Shown one piece after another: positions 8,527-17,366 of a stretch of 45,549 bases of DNA. The position numbers and the translations under genes are program-made. The stretch's first letter is position 1. Each line of letters begins with the position of its first letter. The notes under the pieces are model-generated. The model saw nothing but the letters and a program-made list of their open reading frames with translations, did not search any database and had not been told where the DNA came from. The stretch is from Helicobacteraceae bacterium. GTDB taxonomy: Bacteria; Campylobacterota; Campylobacteria; Campylobacterales; Sulfurimonadaceae. The stretch is from positions 1 through 45,549 of the forward strand of contig JAMONY010000019.1 in assembly GCA_027066325.1 (NCBI GenBank), written 5' to 3'.

Positions 8527-9803
8527 TTGCGCTTGGTATGTTTGTTACTGCCTTGGCTCTACTGCTTTTGGGCATACCAGTAGCTTTTGTTTTTGGAGCA
8601 GTAGCAGTTGGTACGGCTCTCATAGTGCCTGAGTTAGGAGTTGAGGTCTTCTCACTTATGCCTTACCGCATATATGGCATCATGAACAATACAACTCTTA
8701 TGGCAGTTCCACTCTTTATAGCTATGGGTCTCATACTTGAGCGATCAAAAATGGCAGAGCAGCTGTTACTTAGCATGAGCGCTCTTTTTGGTGGAGTAAG
8801 AGGAGGTCTTGCTATCAGTGTTGTGCTTGTGGGCGCTCTGCTTGCTGCCTCCACGGGGATTGTAAGTGCTTCTGTTGTTATGATGAGTGTTATAGCTTTG
8901 CCTTTGATGATTAAAGCTGGGTATGACAAGTCTCTATCATCTGGCACCATAGCCTCTAGCGGTACGCTTGGACAGATTATACCGCCATCGATTATACTCA
9001 TTATTTTAGGCGATGTTATGAGTGTGAGTGTTGGTGATCTGTTTAAAGGCGCACTTCTTCCAGGCTTAGTACTAGTTGCTCTATATATATTGTATATCAT
9101 CATCTTAGGTCTCTTAAAACCATCTCTTATGCCACCTATAAAGAGTGAACGGATAGATATCTTAGCTACCATAAAAGCTATCTTGCCACCACTTGCTCTT
9201 ATGTTTATAGTGTTGGGATCTATATTTGCAGGTGTAGCTTCACCCACTGAATCCGCAGCTTTTGGAGTCATAGGAGCGCTACTACTAGCTGTTATCAATA
9301 GAGCCTTTAGTTTTGCTATGTTAAGATTTGTGCTTTTAGAGAGTGTTAAGCTTAGTGGCATGATATTTATGATTCTCATAGGTGCAACAGCCTTCTCTTT
9401 GGTGTTTAATGAGTTAGGAGGAAGCGATATTATATTGGAGTTTTTTGGTCACGACATAGGCAATGTATGGATCTTTATAGCTATCGCGATGTTGGCAATA
9501 TTTGTATTGGGCTTTTTTATAGATTTTATCGAGATATCATTTATCATCGTACCCATATTGGTACCAGTTATGCACGCATTTGGCATAGACCCGATCTGGT
9601 TTGCAGTACTCATAGCCCTCAATCTTCAAGCCTCATTTCTCACGCCACCATTTGGATTGTCACTCTTTTTTCTCAAAGGTGCGGCTAGAAATAGTGTCAC
9701 AACCCTACAGATCTATAGAGGTGTCATTCCATTCATACTCCTACAGCTCCTAACTATAGCCATAGTAGTCCTATTTCCAGATCTTGTTTTTGCATTTTTA
9801 TAG
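8523..9803 (+). CDS. TRAP transporter large permease (DctM family)
   Basis: Multi-TM; LLLGIPVAFVFGAVAVG, SSGTLGQIIPPSIILIILGD, SPTESAAFGVIGALLL; overlaps DctQ by 4 nt. Confidence 0.93.
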   Translation: MIALGMFVTALALLLLGIPVAFVFGAVAVGTALIVPELGVEVFSLMPYRIYGIMNNTTLMAVPLFIAMGLILERSKMAEQLLLSMSALFGGVRGGLAISVVLVGALLAASTGIVSASVVMMSVIALPLMIKAGYDKSLSSGTIASSGTLGQIIPPSIILIILGDVMSVSVGDLFKGALLPGLVLVALYILYIIILGLLKPSLMPPIKSERIDILATIKAILPPLALMFIVLGSIFAGVASPTESAAFGVIGALLLAVINRAFSFAMLRFVLLESVKLSGMIFMILIGATAFSLVFNELGGSDIILEFFGHDIGNVWIFIAIAMLAIFVLGFFIDFIEISFIIVPILVPVMHAFGIDPIWFAVLIALNLQASFLTPPFGLSLFFLKGAARNSVTTLQIYRGVIPFILLQLLTIAIVVLFPDLVFAFL

Positions 9804-9891
9804 CTAAGACTGCTATCCATCAAGTCTTAATTTGGTGCAACAAAAGGACTACAGGAGATATTTTGAATCTGTTGAGGAGCTTCTCAAACTC

Positions 9892-10545
9892 TTAGAGCTT
9901 CCAGCTATATATAGCAGTTATTCCTAAAGTATACATAGCTAAAAACCAAACATTTCTAGGGTTTCCTGAGAGCTTTGGTGTCTTAACCTCTGAAACATTA
10001 AGTATCGCAAGCAAAACCCCGCTAAAGTATAAAATAGTTGCAAAAGCTTCACTGCTCACAAAGCCCTCTAGGAGAAATATAGCAACTAAAATCAAACTAT
10101 TGTTATCTAATGCTAGTCCTGTGTATTTTGTTCCGCCAGCCAAACCGTAGGTACTAAAATAGCTTAAACGCACAGCAGCAGCAGAGACCATGATAAATGC
10201 TCCAATTAAGAAGAGTGGCTCAAATTTACCATAGCTTAAAAGTAAAATCGCAGGAGTGATGCCGTAGCTGACAATATCTATGAGCATATCAAGTTGTCCT
10301 CCAAACTTTGCATCAGTTGGAGTTCTTCCTTTAAGTCTTCGTGCTACAAGCCCATCTGCCCAATCAAAAGCAACTGCCCAGACCATTCCGATCATCGCAA
10401 GAGCATAAACACCCTCAATGGCGTAGTATATAGCAAGTATCGTACATGCTAACCCTGAGAGCGATAAAAGGTTTGGAATATCTTTGAGATAAGATAAAAT
10501 AGTAGGTTGTTGTAACTTTTTGTATACGCCACTGCCTTCTGACAT
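9892..10545 (-). CDS. pssA: CDP-diacylglycerol--serine O-phosphatidyltransferase
   Basis: IPNLLSLSGLACTILAIYYA; CDP-alcohol phosphatidyltransferase motif DWADGLVARRLKGRTPTDAKFGGQLDMLIDIVSYGITPA. Confidence 0.93.
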   Translation of the reverse strand: MSEGSGVYKKLQQPTILSYLKDIPNLLSLSGLACTILAIYYAIEGVYALAMIGMVWAVAFDWADGLVARRLKGRTPTDAKFGGQLDMLIDIVSYGITPAILLLSYGKFEPLFLIGAFIMVSAAAVRLSYFSTYGLAGGTKYTGLALDNNSLILVAIFLLEGFVSSEAFATILYFSGVLLAILNVSEVKTPKLSGNPRNVWFLAMYTLGITAIYSWKL

Positions 10546-10651
10546 TAAAATTCCTATTTTAAGTATTTTATAATTATTTTTTCAGTATAGCATAAATTTC
10601 AGCATAAAAGAGTATTATGAATACAATAAAGATTACTTAAGGAAATAAATC

Positions 10652-11071
10652 ATGACCGTATATACTGTTGGTACTTTTGACTTGTTGCATATTGGTCATT
10701 TAGACCTTTTAGAACACTGTAGAACATTAGGTGATAAGTTTGTAGTTGGGGTTGCTTCTGATGAAGTGGTAGCTTCATATAAAAGAGATGTGCCTGTGAT
10801 TCCATTGGCAGAGAGAATGAGAATGTTGAAGGCTTTAAAGTGTGTGGATCATGTTGTGTCTTATGATAAGCTTGAGTATGTGACTCAATGTAAAGCTGTT
10901 GATGCTGATATTTTTGTCATTGGAGAGGACTGGGGAGATAAACCTCATAATATCGCAGTAGAAAAATACCTAAAATCAAAGGGCGCAACAATTGTACAAG
11001 TTAGCTATAGTCCCCAAACTTCATCTACAAAAATAAAACAAAATGTCATAGCTCAGATTCATAAAATGTAA
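10652..11071 (+). CDS. Glycerol-3-phosphate cytidylyltransferase-like nucleotidyltransferase
   Basis: YTVGTFDLLHIGHLDLLEHCR (HxGH) and YSPQTSSTKIK motifs of the TagD-like cytidylyltransferase family. Confidence 0.85.
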   Translation: MTVYTVGTFDLLHIGHLDLLEHCRTLGDKFVVGVASDEVVASYKRDVPVIPLAERMRMLKALKCVDHVVSYDKLEYVTQCKAVDADIFVIGEDWGDKPHNIAVEKYLKSKGATIVQVSYSPQTSSTKIKQNVIAQIHKM

Positions 11072-11110
11072 CTATATGGCAGTTGCAAGATATAAAAATG
11101 TAGATAATCT

Positions 11111-12058
11111 TTAAAGTTCACTAGATCTAAAAAAATTATCTACAGCTTCTCTGAAGCTCGTGGCATCATCTATGCTGTTGACTTGGTGTCTAAAAGCCGA
11201 GGCTCTACTATAGCCTTTAGAGTAGGTGTGGATATGTTTTCTAAACATTACAGCGCCTCTAGTTCCATAAAACTCTATCATGCTATCTAGATGCTCTAAG
11301 ATTATCTGATGTTTTAAGGATGGATCAACTGTTGCGCTGTTGGTCTTGAGCTGATGAAATATCCAAGGTTTGCCTATCGCACCTCTGCCTATCATGACAC
11401 CATCACACTTAGTGTGCTCTAGTACCCATTGAGCTTTTTCGTAACTATCTATGTCTCCATTGGCGATGACTGGGATGCTAAGAGCCTCTTTTATCTCTGC
11501 AATAGCATCATAATCTACAACCCCACTAAATTTATCGGCTCTTGTGCGTCCATGTACTGCTATAAAATCTGCTCCACTATCTTCTACAGTTTTAGCTATA
11601 TCAACATGGTTTTTTTTCTCAAATCCAAGTCTGATTTTTGCACTTGTAAGAGGTTTGTTTGAGTTTGCTTTAATGCTTTTGATGATACTGCCTAGCTTGT
11701 CTAGATCTTTAAGAAGTGAGCTACCAGAGCCGTGGCTTACCACCTTTGGTACTGGACAGCCACAGTTGAGATCTATGATATCTATCCCATCTGTGCCATT
11801 TAAGACCTCTACGGCTCTTTTGATGATGTCAACATCTGAGCCTGCAATCTGTACGGAGTATGGTGTCTCGTCTGCAGATTTGGTAAGCATTTTTAGAGTT
11901 TTTGATGAGCCATATGCTAGAGCATTTGAGCTTAGCATCTCGCTAACAGTTAGATCTGCACCAAACTTTTTTACAACTTGCCTAAATGGTAGATCTGTAA
12001 AGCCAGCAAGTGGAGCTAAAACAAAAAGTGGTCTGCTAAAATCTAAAATCTGCATCAA
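11111..12058 (-). CDS. dusB: tRNA-dihydrouridine synthase
   Basis: LAPLAGFTDLPFRQVVKKFGADLTVSEM, DLNCGCPVPKVV, VHGRTRADKFSG, VIANGDI, GVMIGRGAIGKPWIF. Confidence 0.93.
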   Translation of the reverse strand: MMQILDFSRPLFVLAPLAGFTDLPFRQVVKKFGADLTVSEMLSSNALAYGSSKTLKMLTKSADETPYSVQIAGSDVDIIKRAVEVLNGTDGIDIIDLNCGCPVPKVVSHGSGSSLLKDLDKLGSIIKSIKANSNKPLTSAKIRLGFEKKNHVDIAKTVEDSGADFIAVHGRTRADKFSGVVDYDAIAEIKEALSIPVIANGDIDSYEKAQWVLEHTKCDGVMIGRGAIGKPWIFHQLKTNSATVDPSLKHQIILEHLDSMIEFYGTRGAVMFRKHIHTYSKGYSRASAFRHQVNSIDDATSFREAVDNFFRSSEL

Positions 12059-12502
12059 TTAAGCCAATAATCTCTTTACGCAGCTACTAATTCTCTTGCT
12101 ATCAGCTCTGCCAGCAAGACTCTCTTTGAGTAGCGACATGACCCTGCCCATATCTTTCATAGATGACGCACTACTGCTCTTGATCGCCTCTACTACTTTA
12201 GCTTCAAGCTCATCATCACTTAATTGAGTTGGTAGATAGGTCTCGTATATGCCTATCTCTAACATCTCTTTATCATAAAGCTCATCTCTTGAGGCATTTT
12301 TGTATTGTGATGCTGCATCTTCGCGTTGTTTGATCTGTTTTTGTATCAAAGAGATCACATCATCATCACTAAGCTCTCGTCTCTCATCTATCTCTATCTG
12401 TTTAATAGCGCTACTAAGTAGACGAAGCGCATCGCGTCTGTCTGTATCTTTTGCTCTCATCGCATCTTTTATATCATCTCGTACTCTCTTAGCTAGTGAC
12501 AA
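12059..12502 (-). CDS. GatB/YqeY domain protein
   Basis: RDALRLLSSAIKQIEIDERRELSDDDVISLIQKQIKQREDAASQYKNASRDEL; GatB/YqeY family pattern. Confidence 0.92.
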   Translation of the reverse strand: MSLAKRVRDDIKDAMRAKDTDRRDALRLLSSAIKQIEIDERRELSDDDVISLIQKQIKQREDAASQYKNASRDELYDKEMLEIGIYETYLPTQLSDDELEAKVVEAIKSSSASSMKDMGRVMSLLKESLAGRADSKRISSCVKRLLA

Positions 12503-12634
12503 CTCTTATCCTTTTTTAGATAACATTATATCAAAATCTATCTACAATAGAGCAAACCATAGCCTGTCACCGCCTAAAAGCACTCTCTTTAATTATTTTA
12601 AAAGAAAAGTTTGACTACAATGTATAGAGCTATT

Positions 12635-12666
12635 ACTTATTATATTGTCTTATTAATACAATAAGT
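12635..12666. promoter_or_regulatory. Imperfect palindrome upstream of monoheme cytochrome gene; candidate operator
   Basis: ACTTATTATATT (12635-12646) - N8 - AATACAATAAGT (12655-12666): 11/12 complementary, just upstream of a TATAAA-like -10 (about 12671). Confidence 0.45.
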
Positions 12667-12710
12667 CTATATAAAAGTAATTGTTAAGATACTAAAAAAA
12701 GGAGCAAGGA

Positions 12711-13046
12711 GTGAAAAATCTTAGTATTGTTCTACTCATAATGGTTGCTACTTCACTGCAAGCGGACTATATCAAAGATGGTCAAGCGCTATTTGAAAAG
12801 TATAAGTGCAATATGTGTCATAAGTTAAAAGATGAGCCATTGAGCGTTGCACCATCTCTAGCGTTAATAAGAAAACACTATCTTGGCAATGAGCGTGGTT
12901 TGAGTAGTTTTCTAAAGGGTGAAGCAAAACCAATAGTAGATCCAAAGAAATTTGCTATGATGAAGCAGCAGCTCTATAAGACAGATAGTTTAAGTGATAA
13001 AGAGCTTAGGGCGCTATCGGTTTATATAACTTATGAACACAAATAG
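12711..13046 (+). CDS. Monoheme c-type cytochrome, periplasmic
   Basis: Signal peptide, single CNMCH motif, YKTDSLSDKELRALSVYITY C-terminus typical of class I cytochrome c. Confidence 0.88.
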   Translation: MKNLSIVLLIMVATSLQADYIKDGQALFEKYKCNMCHKLKDEPLSVAPSLALIRKHYLGNERGLSSFLKGEAKPIVDPKKFAMMKQQLYKTDSLSDKELRALSVYITYEHK

Positions 13047-13090
13047 TAAAAAATAAGTTACGGTTTTAGCAAAGAGTTGAAGTTTTTAGT

Positions 13091-13120
13091 CACATTTTAT
13101 AGATTATTAGGTAAAATGTG
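13091..13120. promoter_or_regulatory. Perfect 9-bp inverted repeat upstream of multiheme operon; candidate operator
   Basis: CACATTTTA (13091-13099) - N12 - TAAAATGTG (13112-13120); followed by TACAAT (13121-13126). No T-tract follows, so less likely a terminator. Confidence 0.4.
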
Positions 13121-13177
13121 TACAATCGATCATCAGAGTGTAGAGCTTGATGATATATTTTATCGAGGAGTAGGTAG

Positions 13178-14506
13178 ATGAAGTTTTCTATTAATGGATT
13201 GATATCCATAATGTTTATAGCCTCTGTAGCAATGTTTAGTGGCTGTATGGGCGGTGCTGGTGAGAGTGTTAGCACAACAACACCTCAAGAGAGTACAGAA
13301 GTAGTTGCCAAAGCAGCTGAGCAGAGTGTTGCTGCTGAGCCAGTTGCTGTGCCAGAGCCAGAGAGTGTTGCGCAGAGCACACCAGCTGAAGAGGAGTCAA
13401 TATTTGAGCCAAATCTAAGACTGGACAAAGAGATGTTTCACCCACCATTTGAGTGGGGCGATTGTACAGTTTGTCATACCAACAGCGATCCTGAAGGTAG
13501 CGGTGATCATGCAACTATCTTAGATACACCAGATCTCTGCTATCAGTGCCATGATAAAGATGCAAAAGAGGGTAAGAAGTTTATACACGGTCCAGTAGCA
13601 GCTGGTGCTTGTACAGCTTGTCACAATCCACATAAATCTCCAAATAAGAGATTGTTAGTTGCATCAAATATCAATCAGTTGTGTACTATGTGTCACCAAG
13701 CTAAGGGGGACTTTTTACATGAGACCGCTAACATCCACCCTCCAGTTAAAGATCAGTGTACAAACTGTCATGATCCACATACTGAGGACTATAAGTTTCA
13801 ACTTCGTGCTGATGGTAAAAAAGATCTATGTGTCATGTGTCATGTTGATAAAAAAGAGCGCATAGAGAACTCCAAATACAAACATGGTGCTATTGACCGA
13901 CCAAATGGTTGTCAAGAGTGTCACGATCCACACGGTACGGGTCAGCCTAGAATGCTTAAAGCTGACTCTGTTATGGATATGTGTCTTAAGTGTCACAACC
14001 AGACTCTAACAACTGATGAAGATGGATATAAACTTCTCAATATCAAAAAACACCTTGATGAGAACCCAGATTGGCATGGACCTATACAGTGGGGTGATTG
14101 TGCAATGTGTCACAATCCACACGGTAGTGATAATCTAAGAATGCTTAAAAAACCATTTCCAAAGAGCTTCTATTCAAACTTTGATGAGAACAACTACATC
14201 TGTTTTGAGTGTCATGATTCACAAAAAATTATGGCTGAGCAGACAGTTGAAGATACAAACTTTAGAAATGGTACAAGTAACATGCATTATGTACATGTCA
14301 ATAAGAAAAAGGGTAGAACTTGTAGAGCTTGTCATGATTTCCATGGCACAAAAGATTACCCTCACCACCTAAGAAAGAAGACACAGTTTGGTAAGATAAG
14401 CTTTCCAATACGCTACATCGAGACGCCAACTGGTGGCTCATGTGCTCCAGCTTGTCATGCTAGAAGATATTACGATAGAGAAAATCCTGTCGTAAATACA
14501 AAGTAG
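13178..14506 (+). CDS. Dodecaheme-type multiheme cytochrome c lipoprotein (11 CXXCH + 1 CX3CH)
   Basis: Lipobox-like MFSGC near N-terminus, Ala/Glu/Pro-rich linker, eleven CXXCH plus C-terminal CAPACH; many CxxCHxPH doubled-CXXCH repeats. Confidence 0.92.
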   Translation: MKFSINGLISIMFIASVAMFSGCMGGAGESVSTTTPQESTEVVAKAAEQSVAAEPVAVPEPESVAQSTPAEEESIFEPNLRLDKEMFHPPFEWGDCTVCHTNSDPEGSGDHATILDTPDLCYQCHDKDAKEGKKFIHGPVAAGACTACHNPHKSPNKRLLVASNINQLCTMCHQAKGDFLHETANIHPPVKDQCTNCHDPHTEDYKFQLRADGKKDLCVMCHVDKKERIENSKYKHGAIDRPNGCQECHDPHGTGQPRMLKADSVMDMCLKCHNQTLTTDEDGYKLLNIKKHLDENPDWHGPIQWGDCAMCHNPHGSDNLRMLKKPFPKSFYSNFDENNYICFECHDSQKIMAEQTVEDTNFRNGTSNMHYVHVNKKKGRTCRACHDFHGTKDYPHHLRKKTQFGKISFPIRYIETPTGGSCAPACHARRYYDRENPVVNTK

Positions 14507-14512
14507 ATAGAG

Positions 14513-15586
14513 ATGATGAGACGAAACTCTTTGACCCTTGTGCCTCTCTTGCTGTTAGCACTATTTGCTACTTTAAGTGCAAGTGGCACGGACTTTGAGA
14601 TCATCTCACCAAAAGAGAAGGCCTTATATACAGATGCATTTGCCTCTGTATCGGTCAAGCTAGACTACAAAAAAGTTACCAAGTTAGAGGTTTATCATGA
14701 GGGGAATCTAACTAGAGCCTTTAATACGGGCTCATCAAGAGACTTCTACTGCAGTAGTGTAAGGTTGCATCTTGGTAACAACCATATCGTAGTCAAGGCG
14801 TATGATGGCAATGTAAGCCTAGGTGAAAAAAGAGTAGATCTCTACTACTCATCTGAAGTTTTTGAGGATTTTTATGAAGAGCCTTATGGCTATAAAAAAA
14901 GATTTTTTCATGATGAAAAGAGTGAAAGTGTGTGTGTTAAGTGTCATGATATGGATAGAAACTTCAACAAACTAGATAAAAAAACCTTAAAAGCCAAAGG
15001 TGCTGCAACAGCAGATATAGAGATATTAGAAAATCCTCAAGAGTCTAGCTGTTACACATGTCACAATAACCTAGTATCTAGAAAGAATGGACACTCTCCA
15101 TCGGTTAACTTTGCTTGTGTAGCTTGTCATACTGGTGAGGCTGGTGAGAATAATCTTGATGAAGATAGAAGAAGCAGATATATCCAGCCAGATCCCATAG
15201 CTAGTCGCTGCTTTATGTGTCATGAGAGGCTTAAAGAGATTGTGAGTCATAATAACTCTGACCATGGACCTGCTAAGTCTGGGCGTTGCAATAAGTGTCA
15301 CAATCCACACTCATCAGATAATCTATTTTTCTTGCGTAAACCTATATGGGAGCTTTGTACAACTTGCCACTCTGAGAAGATCACTGAGAGACATGTTATA
15401 ACTAGCTTTGTATTTAGGCGCAATAAAAATGGTCACCCAACACGAAAGAGACCAGATCCATCAAGACCTGGTCGTGAGCTTGTCTGTTCAAGCTGTCATA
15501 ATCCACACGGCTCAAAAGGTCCGTTTCTACTAAGAACAGATCAACCAACTCCGTTTAGTGTCTGCAAGAGATGTCATGATAAGTGA
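14513..15586 (+). CDS. Octaheme-type multiheme cytochrome c with N-terminal Ig-like/beta domain
   Basis: Signal peptide; CVKCH, CYTCH, CVACH, CFMCH, CNKCH, CTTCH, CSSCH, CKRCH (8 motifs); non-heme beta-rich N-terminal 100 aa. Confidence 0.9.
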   Translation: MMRRNSLTLVPLLLLALFATLSASGTDFEIISPKEKALYTDAFASVSVKLDYKKVTKLEVYHEGNLTRAFNTGSSRDFYCSSVRLHLGNNHIVVKAYDGNVSLGEKRVDLYYSSEVFEDFYEEPYGYKKRFFHDEKSESVCVKCHDMDRNFNKLDKKTLKAKGAATADIEILENPQESSCYTCHNNLVSRKNGHSPSVNFACVACHTGEAGENNLDEDRRSRYIQPDPIASRCFMCHERLKEIVSHNNSDHGPAKSGRCNKCHNPHSSDNLFFLRKPIWELCTTCHSEKITERHVITSFVFRRNKNGHPTRKRPDPSRPGRELVCSSCHNPHGSKGPFLLRTDQPTPFSVCKRCHDK

Positions 15587-15606
15587 TCTAGCTAGGTTCT
15601 CTTAAT

Positions 15607-16716
15607 ATGAAGAGAGTTGTGATTGCGTTAACAATCGCACTTCTTTTTGCGCTTACCTTTTTGGTGATGGGGCTTAATAAAGAGCGTCAAATCACTAAAA
15701 AAAATATTGCTTATGACAATCTAAACAAGCTACTTATTAACTTTCTTGATAACCAGAAGCTACAAGCTCTATCTATCGCTTTAGCTCTTAGTAAAGATAG
15801 GGCTATTGCTGATGCTATACTAAGAGGTGATAGGGCGCGCGGATATACTATTCTCAATAGTGCCACTAGCTCTTTTGCAGAGCACCTAAATAGCACCAAC
15901 ATATATGCACAAGTCTATCAAAAAGGTTTAAAAGTTTTTGCTAGTAGTTGGGATTCCAAAATCTTAGATACTCAAGCACCAAGCTTTAGAAGTGATCTTA
16001 AAGAGATAGTAGTTCACAGAAAACCTGTAACAACAGTGGAGTCATCTATACCTTTTGGGATCAAAGCCTCTGTTCCAATCATGCGAGAGTCACATATTGT
16101 AGGCATCCTTGAGATTACTACACTACTTGATCGAGTTGTAGCAATGCTGCGTGAGTATCGTATTGAGACTATTGTTTTAGTAGAACAAGAGACTCTTCAA
16201 GACGATAGTTTCTGTAAGATAAATCCTAAACTAAATGGCTTTCAAGTTGTAAATAGTAGCTACAATAGAGATTTTTTAAACAGATTAAGATCTCTTAGTA
16301 GAGCAAAATTTGATAAGCTTATCCATGCAGAATATCTCAAGAGCGATCAGCACTTTTTTGCTACATTTGGCATTAGGAATCACACTGGTAAGGTGGTTGG
16401 CTATTTTATTACAATCTTATCTGATGAAGATTTTGAGATATTTGCTGGCAAGCAGAAGTCTCTTCTTAAGAGCATATTTACCATGGAGAGCACTACAGAA
16501 GATATATATCATCTGGAGGCATCAAGAAGTGAAAATATATTTACAACTTTAAGTGTTGAGCAGATACTAAGAAAAAATTCCCTGCCTGATGAGAAGGATT
16601 ATATCTACTACAATGAGGCGGTGCACAATACTCTACAGAGCCTCACTAAAGATCAGCTTATAAATCTAGTTTTAAAAAGCTACTATACTAAAGATAAATC
16701 AGGAGAGATTAGATGA
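15607..16716 (+). CDS. Membrane-anchored Cache-like sensory protein without recognisable output domain
   Basis: N-terminal TM, extracytoplasmic segment with IPFGIKASVPIMRESHIVGILEITTLLDR (Cache-like); no HisKA, HAMP, GGDEF or MCP motif; overlaps the response regulator by 4 nt. Confidence 0.65.
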   Translation: MKRVVIALTIALLFALTFLVMGLNKERQITKKNIAYDNLNKLLINFLDNQKLQALSIALALSKDRAIADAILRGDRARGYTILNSATSSFAEHLNSTNIYAQVYQKGLKVFASSWDSKILDTQAPSFRSDLKEIVVHRKPVTTVESSIPFGIKASVPIMRESHIVGILEITTLLDRVVAMLREYRIETIVLVEQETLQDDSFCKINPKLNGFQVVNSSYNRDFLNRLRSLSRAKFDKLIHAEYLKSDQHFFATFGIRNHTGKVVGYFITILSDEDFEIFAGKQKSLLKSIFTMESTTEDIYHLEASRSENIFTTLSVEQILRKNSLPDEKDYIYYNEAVHNTLQSLTKDQLINLVLKSYYTKDKSGEIR

Positions 16717-17366
16717 AAATACTACTACTTGAAGATGAGTACTCACTAAGAAAATCATTAAAAGAACTTCTAGAAGATGATGGATATATAGTTAGTGACT
16801 TTAGTGAAGGTGAAGCGGCTCAAGACTCAATCTTCTACACTAAGTATGATCTATTGTTACTCGATGTTAATGTGCCTGGTATCGATGGCTTTAAGCTTTT
16901 AGAGTCTGCTAGACGACATAATATCCAGACTCCAGCTATATTTATCACCTCATTAACACAGATAGACTCTTTGGAGCGCGGGTATAATCTTGGGTGTTGT
17001 GACTACATAAAAAAACCTTTTGATATGAAAGAGCTTAAGTTGCGTGTCTCTTCAGCCCTCTCGTCATCATCAACAACCACGGAGCAGATTATAGAGATAA
17101 AGGGTGGCTATAGGTACAACTTAGCATCATTTGCACTCTTTAAAGATGATGAGGAGATCATGTTGTCTAAAACTGAGAGGATGATTTTTGATCTATTTGT
17201 AAAACATCAATCTCAAGTGCTCACAACAGATATGATTACAGAGTATGTGTGGGATGAGTATGTGGATCCTGCCAATGTTAGAGTGCAGATTAATAACTTG
17301 CGTAAAAAACTCACAAAAGATCTTATTAAAAATATACGAGGCGTGGGGTACAAGCTTGAATCTTGA
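16713..17366 (+). CDS. OmpR/PhoB-family response regulator
   Basis: Receiver: LLLEDEYSLRKSLKELLED, LLLLDVNVPGIDGF, DYIKKPFDMKELKLRV; winged-helix C-terminus VRVQINNLRKKLTKDLIKNIRGVGYKLES. Confidence 0.95.
   Translation: MKILLLEDEYSLRKSLKELLEDDGYIVSDFSEGEAAQDSIFYTKYDLLLLDVNVPGIDGFKLLESARRHNIQTPAIFITSLTQIDSLERGYNLGCCDYIKKPFDMKELKLRVSSALSSSSTTTEQIIEIKGGYRYNLASFALFKDDEEIMLSKTERMIFDLFVKHQSQVLTTDMITEYVWDEYVDPANVRVQINNLRKKLTKDLIKNIRGVGYKLES

Noticed and set aside
8663-9379. 238-aa antisense ORF opposite DctM
   Set aside because: Sense strand is an unambiguous TRAP permease; the antisense translation is low complexity in S/I/P and matches no family I recognise.
11075-11113. 12-codon ORF MAVARYKNVDNL after the cytidylyltransferase gene
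   Set aside because: Too short, no clear ribosome site and no family to support it.
13269-13514. 81-aa antisense ORF with QLAQQQHSAQ repeats
   Set aside because: Antisense of the Ala/Glu/Val-rich linker of the 12-motif cytochrome.
17245-17355. Extended N-terminus of the histidine kinase ORF (MCGMSMWILPMLECRL...)
   Set aside because: It is the +1 frame of the response regulator's DNA-binding domain; kinase start placed at TTG 17356.
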